Source: Rhodospira trueperi
Lineage (GTDB): Bacteria; Pseudomonadota; Alphaproteobacteria; Rhodospirillales; Rhodospirillaceae
Assembly: GCF_900101965.1 (NCBI RefSeq)
Contig: NZ_FNAP01000007.1
Span: forward strand, 168,517 to 232,516
Direction of reading: 5' to 3'
Length of the DNA stretch: 64,000 bases
Below, piece after piece: positions 51,963-60,554 of this stretch (its first letter is position 1; each line of letters starts with the position of its first letter). The position numbers and the translations under genes are program-made. A model generated the notes under the pieces. It was not told the DNA's origin. It worked only from the letters and a program-made list of their open reading frames with translations, and ran no database searches.

Positions 51963-52937
51963 ATGGATCCTCTGTCTCTTGACGAGATGACAACGTCCTT
52001 CGCCCGCCACAGTGGGTTCATTTACACGCGATTCCAGGCCCTTGACGGGGGCGGGCAGGGGCGGCCGAGCGGGCCCGTCGCGCGCGGGCGCGTGGACGTG
52101 TTTGCCCTCCGTCCGGGACTGACCCTCGCCTTGACGGACCTCCAGGCCCTGACATCCATGAGCGGAGAGGGGATCTGTCCCGCCGGGCTGACCCTGGCCG
52201 TGGCCTTGGACGGAACGCCGTGTCCGTTCGGGCCGGACGACAGCGCCACCCTGGCTCCGGGACGCTGCGCGGCCGTGCTGTCGGACCGCGAGACGCCACA
52301 CGCGGGGCGCACGCACGAACGGTTCCGCGGGCGCGTGGCCTTGCTGCACGCGGCATGGGACTGGCTGGAAGAGAGTCACTTGGCGCTGGAGCCGCCTCGC
52401 GGCGCCCCCGGGTTTTCCTGCCACGCCGTGTCGCCCGCTCTTCATCAGGCCCTGGGCGCTTTGTATGCGCGGTTTCCGTCCGGAGCCGTCCGCGCGCTGT
52501 ACGCCGAAAGCCTCGCCCTGGGATTGGTCGCCGAATCCTTGGCCGGGGATGGCGCGGGGGCGGTCCCCGCTCCCCTGCGATCCCGTGACCTGGATGCGAT
52601 GTGGGACGTGCGCCGCATCATGGAACACGATCCCCTTGGCGATCACACATTGTCGTCCCTGGCACGGGCTGTGGCGATCAGTCCGTCGTCGCTTAAGAGC
52701 AAGTTCACCGCCGTTTTCGGGACGTCCGTCGTCGCGTTCCTGCTCGACCTGCGGCTCGACATCGCCCATGCGGCCCTGCGGCACGGGCGCTGGACCATCG
52801 CCGAGGCCGCCTATGCCGTCGGCTACAATCACCCTTCCAATTTCTCCACCGCCTTCAAGCGCAAGTTCGGTCACGCGCCGCGATCGATCGCCGCCGGAGC
52901 GGAGGCCCCCGCCGGTTCCTCAGCCGGCCCGTCCTGA
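51963..52937 (+). CDS. AraC-family regulator 4
   Basis: A 324-residue PchR-like protein with an N-terminal sensor and the C-terminal double helix-turn-helix (TLSSLARAVAISPSSLKSKFTAVFG ... TIAEAAYAVGYNHPSNFSTAFKRKFG). It is convergent with the ABC/receptor 4 operon and its last 67 bases overlap the end of the ABC gene. The probable target is the receptor 4 operon, although that promoter lies 7 kb away. Confidence 0.85.
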   Translation: MDPLSLDEMTTSFARHSGFIYTRFQALDGGGQGRPSGPVARGRVDVFALRPGLTLALTDLQALTSMSGEGICPAGLTLAVALDGTPCPFGPDDSATLAPGRCAAVLSDRETPHAGRTHERFRGRVALLHAAWDWLEESHLALEPPRGAPGFSCHAVSPALHQALGALYARFPSGAVRALYAESLALGLVAESLAGDGAGAVPAPLRSRDLDAMWDVRRIMEHDPLGDHTLSSLARAVAISPSSLKSKFTAVFGTSVVAFLLDLRLDIAHAALRHGRWTIAEAAYAVGYNHPSNFSTAFKRKFGHAPRSIAAGAEAPAGSSAGPS

Positions 52938-54652
52938 TCGCAGGTCGCGGCGCGCCACAGGTCCGCATACAGGCCGCCGGCGGCCAGAAGCCCGGCGTGG
53001 GATCCCCGTTCGACGATGCGCCCGCCGTCCATCACCAGGATCTGATCGGCATGGACGATGCTGGACAAGCGGTGGGCGATCATCACGACAGTCTTGCCGG
53101 CCCCGGGACGGGCAAACGCCCGGTGGAAGGCCAGTTCGGTTTCCACATCCACCGAGGCGGTCCCCTCGTCGAGCAACAGGACCGGCGCGTCCTTCAGCAG
53201 GGCACGGGCGATGGATAGCCGCTGCTTCTGGCCGCCGGACAGGCGGGCCCCGTCCTCGCCGATCCGGGTGTCGTAGCCCTGGGGGAGCGCGGTAATGAAA
53301 TCATGGCACTGGGCAACCTCGGCGGCCCGGCGGACCTCCGCGTCCGTGGCCTCGGGCCGGCCCAGGCGGATGTTGGCGGCCACCGTGTCGTCGAACAGGT
53401 GGACGTCCTGGAGAACCATGGCGACTTTGGCCATGACCTGCTCCGACCCCAGGTCGCACAGATCCACGCCCCCCAGGCGAACGGCGCCCGCGTCGGGGTC
53501 GTGGAAGCGGGCGGTCAGGTGGACCAGGGTAGTCTTGCCCGCACCCGACGGTCCCACCAGCGCGGTCACCTTGCCCGCCGGGATGGTGACCGAAACGTCG
53601 TCCAGGACGGAGCGACCAGGGTCGTAGCCGAAGGTCACAGCGTCGAAGGTCACATCGGTTCCCTCGGTCCGCGCCGGCTGCGCCGGTTCCGGCAGCGGCG
53701 CCAGATCCATCACCGCCTTCACTTTGTCGACCGCGCGGCCCAGGTAGTCCCCCTCGGCCATCAGCATCCCCGCCCGCGTCATCGGCGCATAGAACTTCTG
53801 GGCCAGCACCATGGCCATCAGGAACGCGGCCCGCTCGACCTCGCCGCCCAGAACGAGGTAGGTGCCCGCCGCCAGCAGGGCCGCGAAGCCCAGTTCCAGG
53901 ATGACCGCGAACCCGACCACGGAGGCGCCGCCCCAGGCTTCCAGCCGGGAGGAGATGCGGCGGAAGCCGTGCATGGCTTCGCTGAGGGTGCGGAACTTGT
54001 CGCCCTCGGCGCCACAGGAGCGCAAAACGGGCATGCCGTCGATGTACTCCAGCAGGGCGGCGGCCACGTCGTCGTGTCCGGCGAGCCGTTGCGCCGACAG
54101 GCGCGCGAAGCGCCGACGCGACAGCAGCAGGACCGCCCAGGCAACCGGTACGGTGGCGATGGCTGCCAACCCCATGCGCCAGTCCACCACCAGCAGCAGC
54201 ACCGCTACGCACGCGGGCAGCACCACGGCGGCGGTCATCTCGCCCAGGACATGGGTGAACATGTCCTCGATCATCCGCACGTTGTCGGAGATCAAGGCGT
54301 TCAACTGCCCCACCCGCGACCGGGTGAGGACACCCAGGGGCAGGCGGCTGATGTGCTCGGCCAAAGAGACCCGGAACCCGGCCATCAGCGCATAGCCGCC
54401 GGTGATGGACAGGCGGGCGGCGTACAGCCCGAACAGGTATTGGGCCAGCAGTCCGGTTACCGCGACACCGGCCAGGGCCAGGAACGGCCCGACCCGGTCG
54501 GTTCGCCCCGCGAGCACCAGATCCAGGGCGCCGTACAGCGCGACGTAGGGCACGGCGGCGCACAGGGTTTCCAGGACCATCAGCCCCGCGCCCGCGCGGA
54601 TCGTCTTGGCGTGCTTGCGCTCGCCCAGCCGGAGGATGTCAGCGAACAGCAT
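52871..54652 (-). CDS. Exporter-fold ABC transporter, siderophore import type (IrtB/YbtQ-like), second pair
   Basis: A 593-residue half-transporter: membrane domain about 15-310, ATPase with Walker A GPSGAGKTT, signature LSGGQKQR, Walker B VLLLDEGTASVD and H-loop IAHRLSS. The tail (about 575-593) is Ala/Pro-rich and is encoded in the stretch that overlaps AraC 4 on the other strand. The start overlaps the partner's end by 14 bases. Last of the operon MATE-receptor 4-ABC-ABC. Confidence 0.85.
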   Translation of the reverse strand: MLFADILRLGERKHAKTIRAGAGLMVLETLCAAVPYVALYGALDLVLAGRTDRVGPFLALAGVAVTGLLAQYLFGLYAARLSITGGYALMAGFRVSLAEHISRLPLGVLTRSRVGQLNALISDNVRMIEDMFTHVLGEMTAAVVLPACVAVLLLVVDWRMGLAAIATVPVAWAVLLLSRRRFARLSAQRLAGHDDVAAALLEYIDGMPVLRSCGAEGDKFRTLSEAMHGFRRISSRLEAWGGASVVGFAVILELGFAALLAAGTYLVLGGEVERAAFLMAMVLAQKFYAPMTRAGMLMAEGDYLGRAVDKVKAVMDLAPLPEPAQPARTEGTDVTFDAVTFGYDPGRSVLDDVSVTIPAGKVTALVGPSGAGKTTLVHLTARFHDPDAGAVRLGGVDLCDLGSEQVMAKVAMVLQDVHLFDDTVAANIRLGRPEATDAEVRRAAEVAQCHDFITALPQGYDTRIGEDGARLSGGQKQRLSIARALLKDAPVLLLDEGTASVDVETELAFHRAFARPGAGKTVVMIAHRLSSIVHADQILVMDGGRIVERGSHAGLLAAGGLYADLWRAATCDQDGPAEEPAGASAPAAIDRGA

Positions 54653-56369
54653 GGGCTGCCTCCCGCTCGGTCTGGTCCTTGGCCTCCCACAGCCGCGCAT
54701 ACACGGCGCAGTCGCGCAGAAGGCTGGAGTGCTCGCCCTCACCGACGACACGGCCCGCATCCATAACGACGACGCGGTCGGCATGGCGCAGGGTGGACAG
54801 CCGGTGAGCGATGGTGATGACCGTGCGTCCCCGGCACAGGCGGGCGATAGCCTCGTGGATCGCCCGTTCGGTCAGCGGATCCGCGAAGGCCGTGGCCTCG
54901 TCGAGGATCACGACCGGGGCATCCTTCAACAGGGCGCGGGCGATGGACAGCCGTTGGCGCTGGCCGCCGGATAGGGTGTGTCCGCGCTCGGCCACGACGG
55001 TGTCGTACCCGTCCGGCAGCCCCATGATGACGTCGTGGATCTGGGCCGCCCGGGCAACGGCGATGACGTCCTCGCGTGTGGCTTGGGGATGCCCCAGGCG
55101 AATGTTCTCCAGGACGGTGTCGTGGAACAGGAACACCTCCTGGAACACGCAGGCCACCAGGGTGTTGAGGGTGGCCAGGGGGAAGTCGGCGATATCGACC
55201 CCGCCCAGGCGGATCGTGCCCCGGTCCGGGACCCAGAACCGCGCCGCCAGATGGGCCAGGGTGGTCTTGCCCGCGCCGGATCGCCCCACCAGTGCCGTGT
55301 GCGTGCCCTGGGGAAAGGTCACCGTCACATCGGTCAGGACCGGCTTGTCGTCGTACGAGAACGAGACACCCTCGAAGGACAGCGTCGTGTCGGAGGGCGG
55401 TTCGGTTCGGGTGCCCTCCGGCAAGGGCGGCGCGTCCAGGATGGACCCCAGACGCTGCATGGCGGTGGTCACGACCTGGAGCGACGACCCGAATGTCACG
55501 ACCCGCAGCAGCGGCAGGCACACTCCCACGCCCAGGGTCACACAGAACAGGAACGTCGCGGGATCCAGGGTCCCGGCGGCCAGGGCCATGCCGCCCACCG
55601 GCAGCATGACGGCGAGCGATCCCCCCAGCAGCACGGTGAAGGCGATCCAGGCCGGCATGGCGGCGCGGGTGAAGTCCGCCACCGTGGCGCTGTATCGGGT
55701 CGTGGCGTCCTGCAGGCGACCGAGGGAGACCGCATTGCGCCCGAATGTCTTAATGACCGGGATGGCGCGGATAACCTCGACGATGGCGGCATTCATGCGC
55801 CCCAGATCGTCGTGGAACCCGGCCATCTTCGTGCCTGCCCACCGCCACAACAGCCCCTGAACCGTCAGGGCCAGGGGGATCGGCGCCATGGCGGCCAGCC
55901 CCAGGCGCCAATCCACCGCCAGCAGAACGACGATCCCGGCCAGGGTGGCGGTCAGGGCCGAAATCATGTCCGGCAGCATGTGGGCGAAGACCATCTCCAG
56001 GCGGTCGATGTCGTCGTGCAGCACGCGCTTCAGGTCACCCGAGCCGATCCGCGACAGGGTTCCCAGCGGCAGCCGCCCCAGGTGCCGGGCCGTCTTCAGC
56101 CTGAGAACGAAGATGAGATCAAAGGCCGCCGCATGGGAGCAGGCGCCACCGGCGGCCATCAGCAGCCAGCGCAGCACCAGCCCGCCCACGGTCAGCCACA
56201 CGGCCCACAGCATGGCGTCACGGTCGGGAACCGGGGCCAGGAGTTCGACGGCCAGGAGCCAGAGAGCCACCAGCGGGACGAGGGCAAGCATGGCGGCGCC
56301 GGCGCCGGCAATCCCGGCGCCGGCCAGCAACCACGCCCGCTCGCGCATCAACGAGAGGAGAAGAGGCAT
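54639..56369 (-). CDS. Exporter-fold ABC transporter, siderophore import type (IrtA/YbtP-like), second pair
   Basis: A 576-residue half-transporter with six helices and an ATPase (Walker A GRSGAGKTT, signature LSGGQRQR, Walker B VVILDEATAFADPLT, H-loop IAHRLST). It shares the AFAD D-loop with the subunit at 30152-32008, which marks it as the equivalent half of the second heterodimer. It follows receptor 4 by 22 bp. Confidence 0.85.
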   Translation of the reverse strand: MPLLLSLMRERAWLLAGAGIAGAGAAMLALVPLVALWLLAVELLAPVPDRDAMLWAVWLTVGGLVLRWLLMAAGGACSHAAAFDLIFVLRLKTARHLGRLPLGTLSRIGSGDLKRVLHDDIDRLEMVFAHMLPDMISALTATLAGIVVLLAVDWRLGLAAMAPIPLALTVQGLLWRWAGTKMAGFHDDLGRMNAAIVEVIRAIPVIKTFGRNAVSLGRLQDATTRYSATVADFTRAAMPAWIAFTVLLGGSLAVMLPVGGMALAAGTLDPATFLFCVTLGVGVCLPLLRVVTFGSSLQVVTTAMQRLGSILDAPPLPEGTRTEPPSDTTLSFEGVSFSYDDKPVLTDVTVTFPQGTHTALVGRSGAGKTTLAHLAARFWVPDRGTIRLGGVDIADFPLATLNTLVACVFQEVFLFHDTVLENIRLGHPQATREDVIAVARAAQIHDVIMGLPDGYDTVVAERGHTLSGGQRQRLSIARALLKDAPVVILDEATAFADPLTERAIHEAIARLCRGRTVITIAHRLSTLRHADRVVVMDAGRVVGEGEHSSLLRDCAVYARLWEAKDQTEREAAHAVR

Positions 56370-56391
56370 GTGCGTGGGTCCGTGCGGCGGA

Positions 56392-58458
56392 TCAGAAGAA
56401 CAGCGACCCGCGCACGCCGAACTGCCGGGACGCCCCGGGACGGCTGCGGCCGAAGGCGGCGAAGTCGACGACCTCGTCGTCCAGCGCGTTGTTCACGTAT
56501 CCAACGACCCGGTAGCTGTCGGCCTCGAAACCGAGCGACAGGTTCAGGATGTCGGACTCGGGGATGCGGTTGGTGTTGGTCGCTTCCCCCCACCGTTCGC
56601 CGCTATGGGCGAAGTCGGCGCGCGCGAACCACATGGTGCCGGCCGGTCCGAAGGGAAGGTCATCGCGATAGTCAGCGAACAGGGTGTAGGCCAACAGTGG
56701 CGTGTTGGGCAGGTCATCGCCCTTCTCGACCAGACCGTTCCAACCCAGGTCGCCGTCCTGGGCGGCATAGGCCCGCGTCAGCGCCAGGGAGCCACCGAGG
56801 GTCAGTTCCCGGGTGGCGCGCCAGCGGCTGCCCAGTTCCAGACCATAGGCCTGGGTATCGATATTCGAATAGCGACCGGCGAAGGTCACGGGATCGTACC
56901 CGACGACCTGTTCATCGGACGTTTCCGAGAAGAACGCCGTGGCATCGAACGACAGGCGCCGGTCGAAGAACTGCCCCTTGTAGCCCACCTCGTAGGTCAG
57001 CGTGGTGGCGGCCCCATACCCGGTTGTCGGTTCCTGCAGGCCCGTGATCGCGTTGGCATGTGCGGTCTGGAAGCCGCCGGGCTTGTAGGCACGGGCCACG
57101 GAGGCGAACAGGGTATCGGTGTCGGTCGGCAGGTAGGTCAGCGCGACACGGCCATTCCAGCCCAGAAACGTATCCTCGTCATCGTAGGAATGGGTGAAAC
57201 CGAAGGTGTGGTGGACCACGGTCTCGTCGGTTTCCACATGGGTGCGGTGCAGACGCAGGCCCCCCGTCAGCTTCACTGTCTCGGTCAGGGCGTAGGTGAC
57301 CTCGCCGAACACGGCCTGGGAGTCGGTGTCGTGGTCGCCGGTGCTCTTCAACTCCATCGCCCCCAGGCCGTCCATGGTCTGGTTCTGATGGAAGAGGCTG
57401 TAGAACGCCCCCGCACTCCATGTGAAGTCCTCTGTGACGCCGTCCAGCCGGACTTCCTGGGAGAACTGGTACTCGTTGTAATCCGCGAGGCTGTGCTGAA
57501 AGACGGACTGCGAGTAATGCTCAGTGCCGTCGATGGCAGCGCCGCCGGTGATGAGCTTGAGATCCAGGCCGTCGGCCAGAGCGATGGTGTTGGTCATGCC
57601 GCCGAACCAGACGGTCTGGTCGTTGTAGGCATCGAAAGGCTCGTTCGTGGTGTTATAGCGATCCGCCGGAACCATCTGGTTGTCACCGTTGTCGATCACC
57701 TCGTGACGCAGCGACAGGCGGGTCTGGACGCGCTCCGACCAATTCGCATCGATGGTCGCACTCCCGCTCACGCGATCGAAGTCGCCGGTGTCTCGCCCCA
57801 GGGCCTCATTGTACACAAGCCCGTCCCGGGACGAGGCGTTGGCGGACAGGCGAATGGCCAGACGGTCCTCGATTAGCGGGGTCCCGACCATGGCCCGGAC
57901 CTCCCGCTGGCCTTCCGTGCCGACGTCAAAGCCGATTTCGCCCTCGAACTGCTCGCTCGGCCCCAGGGTGGTGATGTTGATGGCGCCGGCCTGGGCGTTC
58001 TTGCCGTAGAGCGTGCCCTGGGGGCCGCGCAGGACCTCGATGCGCTCCAGGTCCGTGTAGACGTCATCCATCAGCGACAGCGGGATGGGCACGCCGTCCA
58101 CATACGCGCTGACCGAGCCATCCTCGAATCCGCCGGGCACAAGAGACCCCACGCCCCGGATGTTGTAGGTCGAGTATCGCGACTGGGATCCCTTGGCGAA
58201 GCTGAAGCTGGGCACGAGCCGCGAAATGTCGTCCATCGTGTCGACATCGGCGTCCAGGATCTCGTCCGCCGTAATGGTGGTCACGGCCACGGGGATGTCC
58301 TGGGCGCTTTCCTCGATCCGGCGCGCGGTCACGGTGACATCGTCCAGAACAATCACCTCCGGGCCGGTCGTCGTCTCCTCTGCCCAGACAGGCACCGGAC
58401 TCAGAAGGAGGCTCATCGGTACGCCGGCCCGCAGGGCCTGCTTCCACGTCAGGGTCAT
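56392..58458 (-). CDS. TonB-dependent receptor 4
   Basis: A 688-residue outer-membrane receptor: signal peptide about 1-26 (ending PVWA), TonB-box-like VIVLDDVTVTAR, plug with YSTYNIRGVGS, VSAYVDGVPIPL and IEVLRGPQGTLYGKNAQAGAINITT, barrel ending RQFGVRGSLFF with terminal Phe. GGAGAAG precedes the ATG, which overlaps the stop of the MATE gene (ATGA). The ligand is unknown. Second gene of the MATE-receptor-ABC-ABC operon. Confidence 0.92.
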   Translation of the reverse strand: MTLTWKQALRAGVPMSLLLSPVPVWAEETTTGPEVIVLDDVTVTARRIEESAQDIPVAVTTITADEILDADVDTMDDISRLVPSFSFAKGSQSRYSTYNIRGVGSLVPGGFEDGSVSAYVDGVPIPLSLMDDVYTDLERIEVLRGPQGTLYGKNAQAGAINITTLGPSEQFEGEIGFDVGTEGQREVRAMVGTPLIEDRLAIRLSANASSRDGLVYNEALGRDTGDFDRVSGSATIDANWSERVQTRLSLRHEVIDNGDNQMVPADRYNTTNEPFDAYNDQTVWFGGMTNTIALADGLDLKLITGGAAIDGTEHYSQSVFQHSLADYNEYQFSQEVRLDGVTEDFTWSAGAFYSLFHQNQTMDGLGAMELKSTGDHDTDSQAVFGEVTYALTETVKLTGGLRLHRTHVETDETVVHHTFGFTHSYDDEDTFLGWNGRVALTYLPTDTDTLFASVARAYKPGGFQTAHANAITGLQEPTTGYGAATTLTYEVGYKGQFFDRRLSFDATAFFSETSDEQVVGYDPVTFAGRYSNIDTQAYGLELGSRWRATRELTLGGSLALTRAYAAQDGDLGWNGLVEKGDDLPNTPLLAYTLFADYRDDLPFGPAGTMWFARADFAHSGERWGEATNTNRIPESDILNLSLGFEADSYRVVGYVNNALDDEVVDFAAFGRSRPGASRQFGVRGSLFF

Positions 58459-59864
58459 GTATTCTTCTCCGTTGGGCGAGGACGTGATGGGGACATTGAG
58501 GGCGAGCGGGCATCCCGGAACAGCCGCAGGGACAGGACCAGAGCCGCGATCAGAAGACCCGCGCCGAAGGCGCCCCACCATCCCGGGGCGCCCAAGGGTG
58601 ATCCGAAAACGCCGGCCATGCCGATCGCGTAGCCCAGGGGCAGGCTGACCAGCCAATGGGCGGCGGCGGGAATGACGAACGGGGCCGACATGTTTCCCAG
58701 GCCCCGCAGCAGGCTGCCGGTGCCGACGACGATGACGTTCAGCGGCAGCAGGATCGCGACGATCCGGATCAAGGGTTCGCTGGCGGCATGGATGGCCGGA
58801 TCGGGCGAGTAGAGGCGCGGCACCAGGGCCGAACTGCCGAACGCCAGGATGGCCAGGATCGCGCCGACGCCGAGGGCGAGCATCAAGGTGAAGCGGATGA
58901 CCGCGCCGACGTCTCCGGGCCGCCCGGCGCCCCGGGCCTGGGACAGCAGGATGGTCCCGCCCATGGACAGCGACAGCGGCACCATCATCAGCACGGTCAT
59001 GACATTGAACGCGATCTGGTGACCGGCGATGGGCACCGCGCCCAGGGTGGCGATGAACATTGCGACGACGGTCATCACGAGATAATCGGAGAGGAACCCC
59101 AAGCCGATCGGCAGGCCCTTGGCCGCCAGGGCGATCACGCTCCGCCCCAGGCCGCGTGCCCATGCGGCGGTGATGGCCTGGACGGGGGCGATGCCATCCT
59201 TGCCCGACACGACCATGATCGCGACGGCGGCGGCGCATCCCCAGTTGGAGAGCGTGGTCGCCAGGCCGCACCCCGCCACGCCCATGGGCTCCAGGCCCAG
59301 GGCGCCGAACATCAGCACGGCATTCAACACCGCGTTGGCCACCGCCCCGACGAGGGCGACGAGGGTCACCCGGCCGGTCATGCCGGCGCTTTCCAGGACG
59401 TAGCGCAGGGCGATGAACAGGGCGGCCCCCGGCATCCCGGGCACGATCCAGCGCAGGTAGGCCTCGGTTTCCGGAATCACGTCGGGCGCCACGCCGATCA
59501 TCCGCAGGACCGGACCGGCGGCCAGCAGGAGAAGTCCGATCACCCCGCCGCCCACGAGCGCCAAGGTCACGCCGACGACCGCCGTTTCCGCGACGGCCCC
59601 GGCTTGGGTCTGGCCCCTCAGGTGACCCAGGACCGGCACCAGGACATACAGCAGGCCGATCAGGAAGATCATCATGGGCAGCCAAAGCGCGGCCCCGGCG
59701 GCCACGGCCGCCAACGAAACAGTGCCCAGGTGCCCGGCCATGACGGTGTCGGCCACCCCGTTGCCCACTTGGGCCAGTTGCGTCACCGCCAGAGGCAGGG
59801 ACACGCGAAGCAGGGACCGGAAGGACACTCCGGCGGCGGCGGGACGGGGATCGGCGCTGGACAT
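58455..59864 (-). CDS. MATE family efflux transporter in an iron-uptake operon
   Basis: A 469-residue 12-span MATE protein: LPLAVTQLAQVGNGVADTVMAGHLGTVSLAAVAAG at the start, then the symmetrical second half from about residue 235 (KGLPIGLGFLSDYLVMTVVAMFIATLGAVPIAGHQIAFNV). MATE pumps are drug/Na or H antiporters; some export siderophores or their breakdown products. As first gene of a Fur-boxed receptor/ABC operon it may return the iron-free ligand to the outside. Start at MSSADP, 14 bp after the iron box. Confidence 0.88.
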   Translation of the reverse strand: MSSADPRPAAAGVSFRSLLRVSLPLAVTQLAQVGNGVADTVMAGHLGTVSLAAVAAGAALWLPMMIFLIGLLYVLVPVLGHLRGQTQAGAVAETAVVGVTLALVGGGVIGLLLLAAGPVLRMIGVAPDVIPETEAYLRWIVPGMPGAALFIALRYVLESAGMTGRVTLVALVGAVANAVLNAVLMFGALGLEPMGVAGCGLATTLSNWGCAAAVAIMVVSGKDGIAPVQAITAAWARGLGRSVIALAAKGLPIGLGFLSDYLVMTVVAMFIATLGAVPIAGHQIAFNVMTVLMMVPLSLSMGGTILLSQARGAGRPGDVGAVIRFTLMLALGVGAILAILAFGSSALVPRLYSPDPAIHAASEPLIRIVAILLPLNVIVVGTGSLLRGLGNMSAPFVIPAAAHWLVSLPLGYAIGMAGVFGSPLGAPGWWGAFGAGLLIAALVLSLRLFRDARSPSMSPSRPRPTEKNT

Positions 59865-59878
59865 GGGGATCTCGTTGC

Positions 59879-59893
59879 TGCGAATGCGTCGCA
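59879..59893. promoter_or_regulatory. Fur-type iron box before the MATE-receptor 4 operon
   Basis: TGCGAATGCGTCGCA, again TGCG-N7-CGCA with the dyad extending into GTTGC...GCAAC. It is only 14 bp from the start codon, so bound repressor would block the start of the transcript or of translation. Confidence 0.7.
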
Positions 59894-60026
59894 ACGTAGG
59901 TCCGGTATTCGCGCAACCGCAACAGCGGCGGCCTATGGGAGAGGACAGAAAACGTATGGGAAAAGCCGGGGTGTCGCGGGACCGCGACCCGAGGGCGGTT
60001 TCCGGCGTCGAGGCCGCTCTGGTCGA

Positions 60027-60048
60027 GGCCGGGGTGATCACCCCGGCC
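60027..60048. repeat. Perfect 22-bp palindrome
   Basis: A perfect dyad centred on TGATCA with arms GGCCGGGGTGA / TCACCCCGGCC, in the non-coding stretch between the iron locus and the IS remnants. It has no loop, so a DNA-binding site is as likely as an RNA hairpin. Confidence 0.5.
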
Positions 60049-60129
60049 GGCATCAGTGAGGGCAAGTCTCGGGCGTTTTGCGTGACATCTGGATCCCGCA
60101 AAACGGAACCGGGGCAGAAGTGCGGGCGG

Positions 60130-60426
60130 TCAGGCGTGGCAGCGCGCGGTGACGAGGTCGGTCAGATTCGGCACCGGATTGGCGACGGGGGCGCCGAGGC
60201 GGGTGCCGAGGTAATCCCAGAACGGGATGCCGTGCTTGCGGCATGCCTTGTTCAGGCCGAGGAAGGCGTCACGGCAGTCCCGTCCGTCGTCGCTGTGGGT
60301 GGTGGCGCTGACCTTGCGGCGGATGACCTGGCAGCGGATGTCATTGTCCGAGCCGTTGGTGTGCAGCAGGATCTCCGGCCGATCAAGGACGCGCAGCAGG
60401 TCGTTCTCGTTGGTGGGGTGGGGCAC
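60130..60426 (-). pseudogene. C-terminal fragment of an IS66-like transposase
   Basis: About 98 codons: LLRVLDRPEILLHTNGSDNDIRCQV, then DGRDCRDAFLGLNKACRKHGIPFWDYLG, the well-conserved end of IS66-like transposases (the acidic motif and the CRDAFLGL helix). The N-terminal two thirds are missing; the frame is cut at about 60420 by another repeat. A matching N-terminal fragment in the same orientation lies at 63500-63693. Confidence 0.8.
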
Positions 60427-60503
60427 GGTTTTGTGAGACAGGGCTTTGCGCTACCTTGGTGTTCCCCAGGAGGTAGAGAGTATGACCGACAAGACCGTGC
60501 CCC
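60420..60503. repeat. Inverted repeat at the IS junction
   Basis: GGGGCACGGTTTTGTGAGAC (60420-60439) and GACCGACAAGACCGTGCCCC (60484-60503) pair at 16 of 20 positions. It abuts the truncated end of the transposase fragment and is followed by a 19-codon start-like frame (ATG at 60482), so it looks like the end of another IS. The rest of 60427-60554 has no gene. Confidence 0.5.
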
Positions 60504-60554
60504 AGCCCACGCAGTCGATGCCGCCATGCAGGCGGGTGTGAGTCCAAGGCCCGA

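Noticed and set aside
59957..60130. Small plus-strand gene after the MATE promoter
   Set aside because: No family features, spans a perfect palindrome and runs on into the antisense of the transposase fragment.
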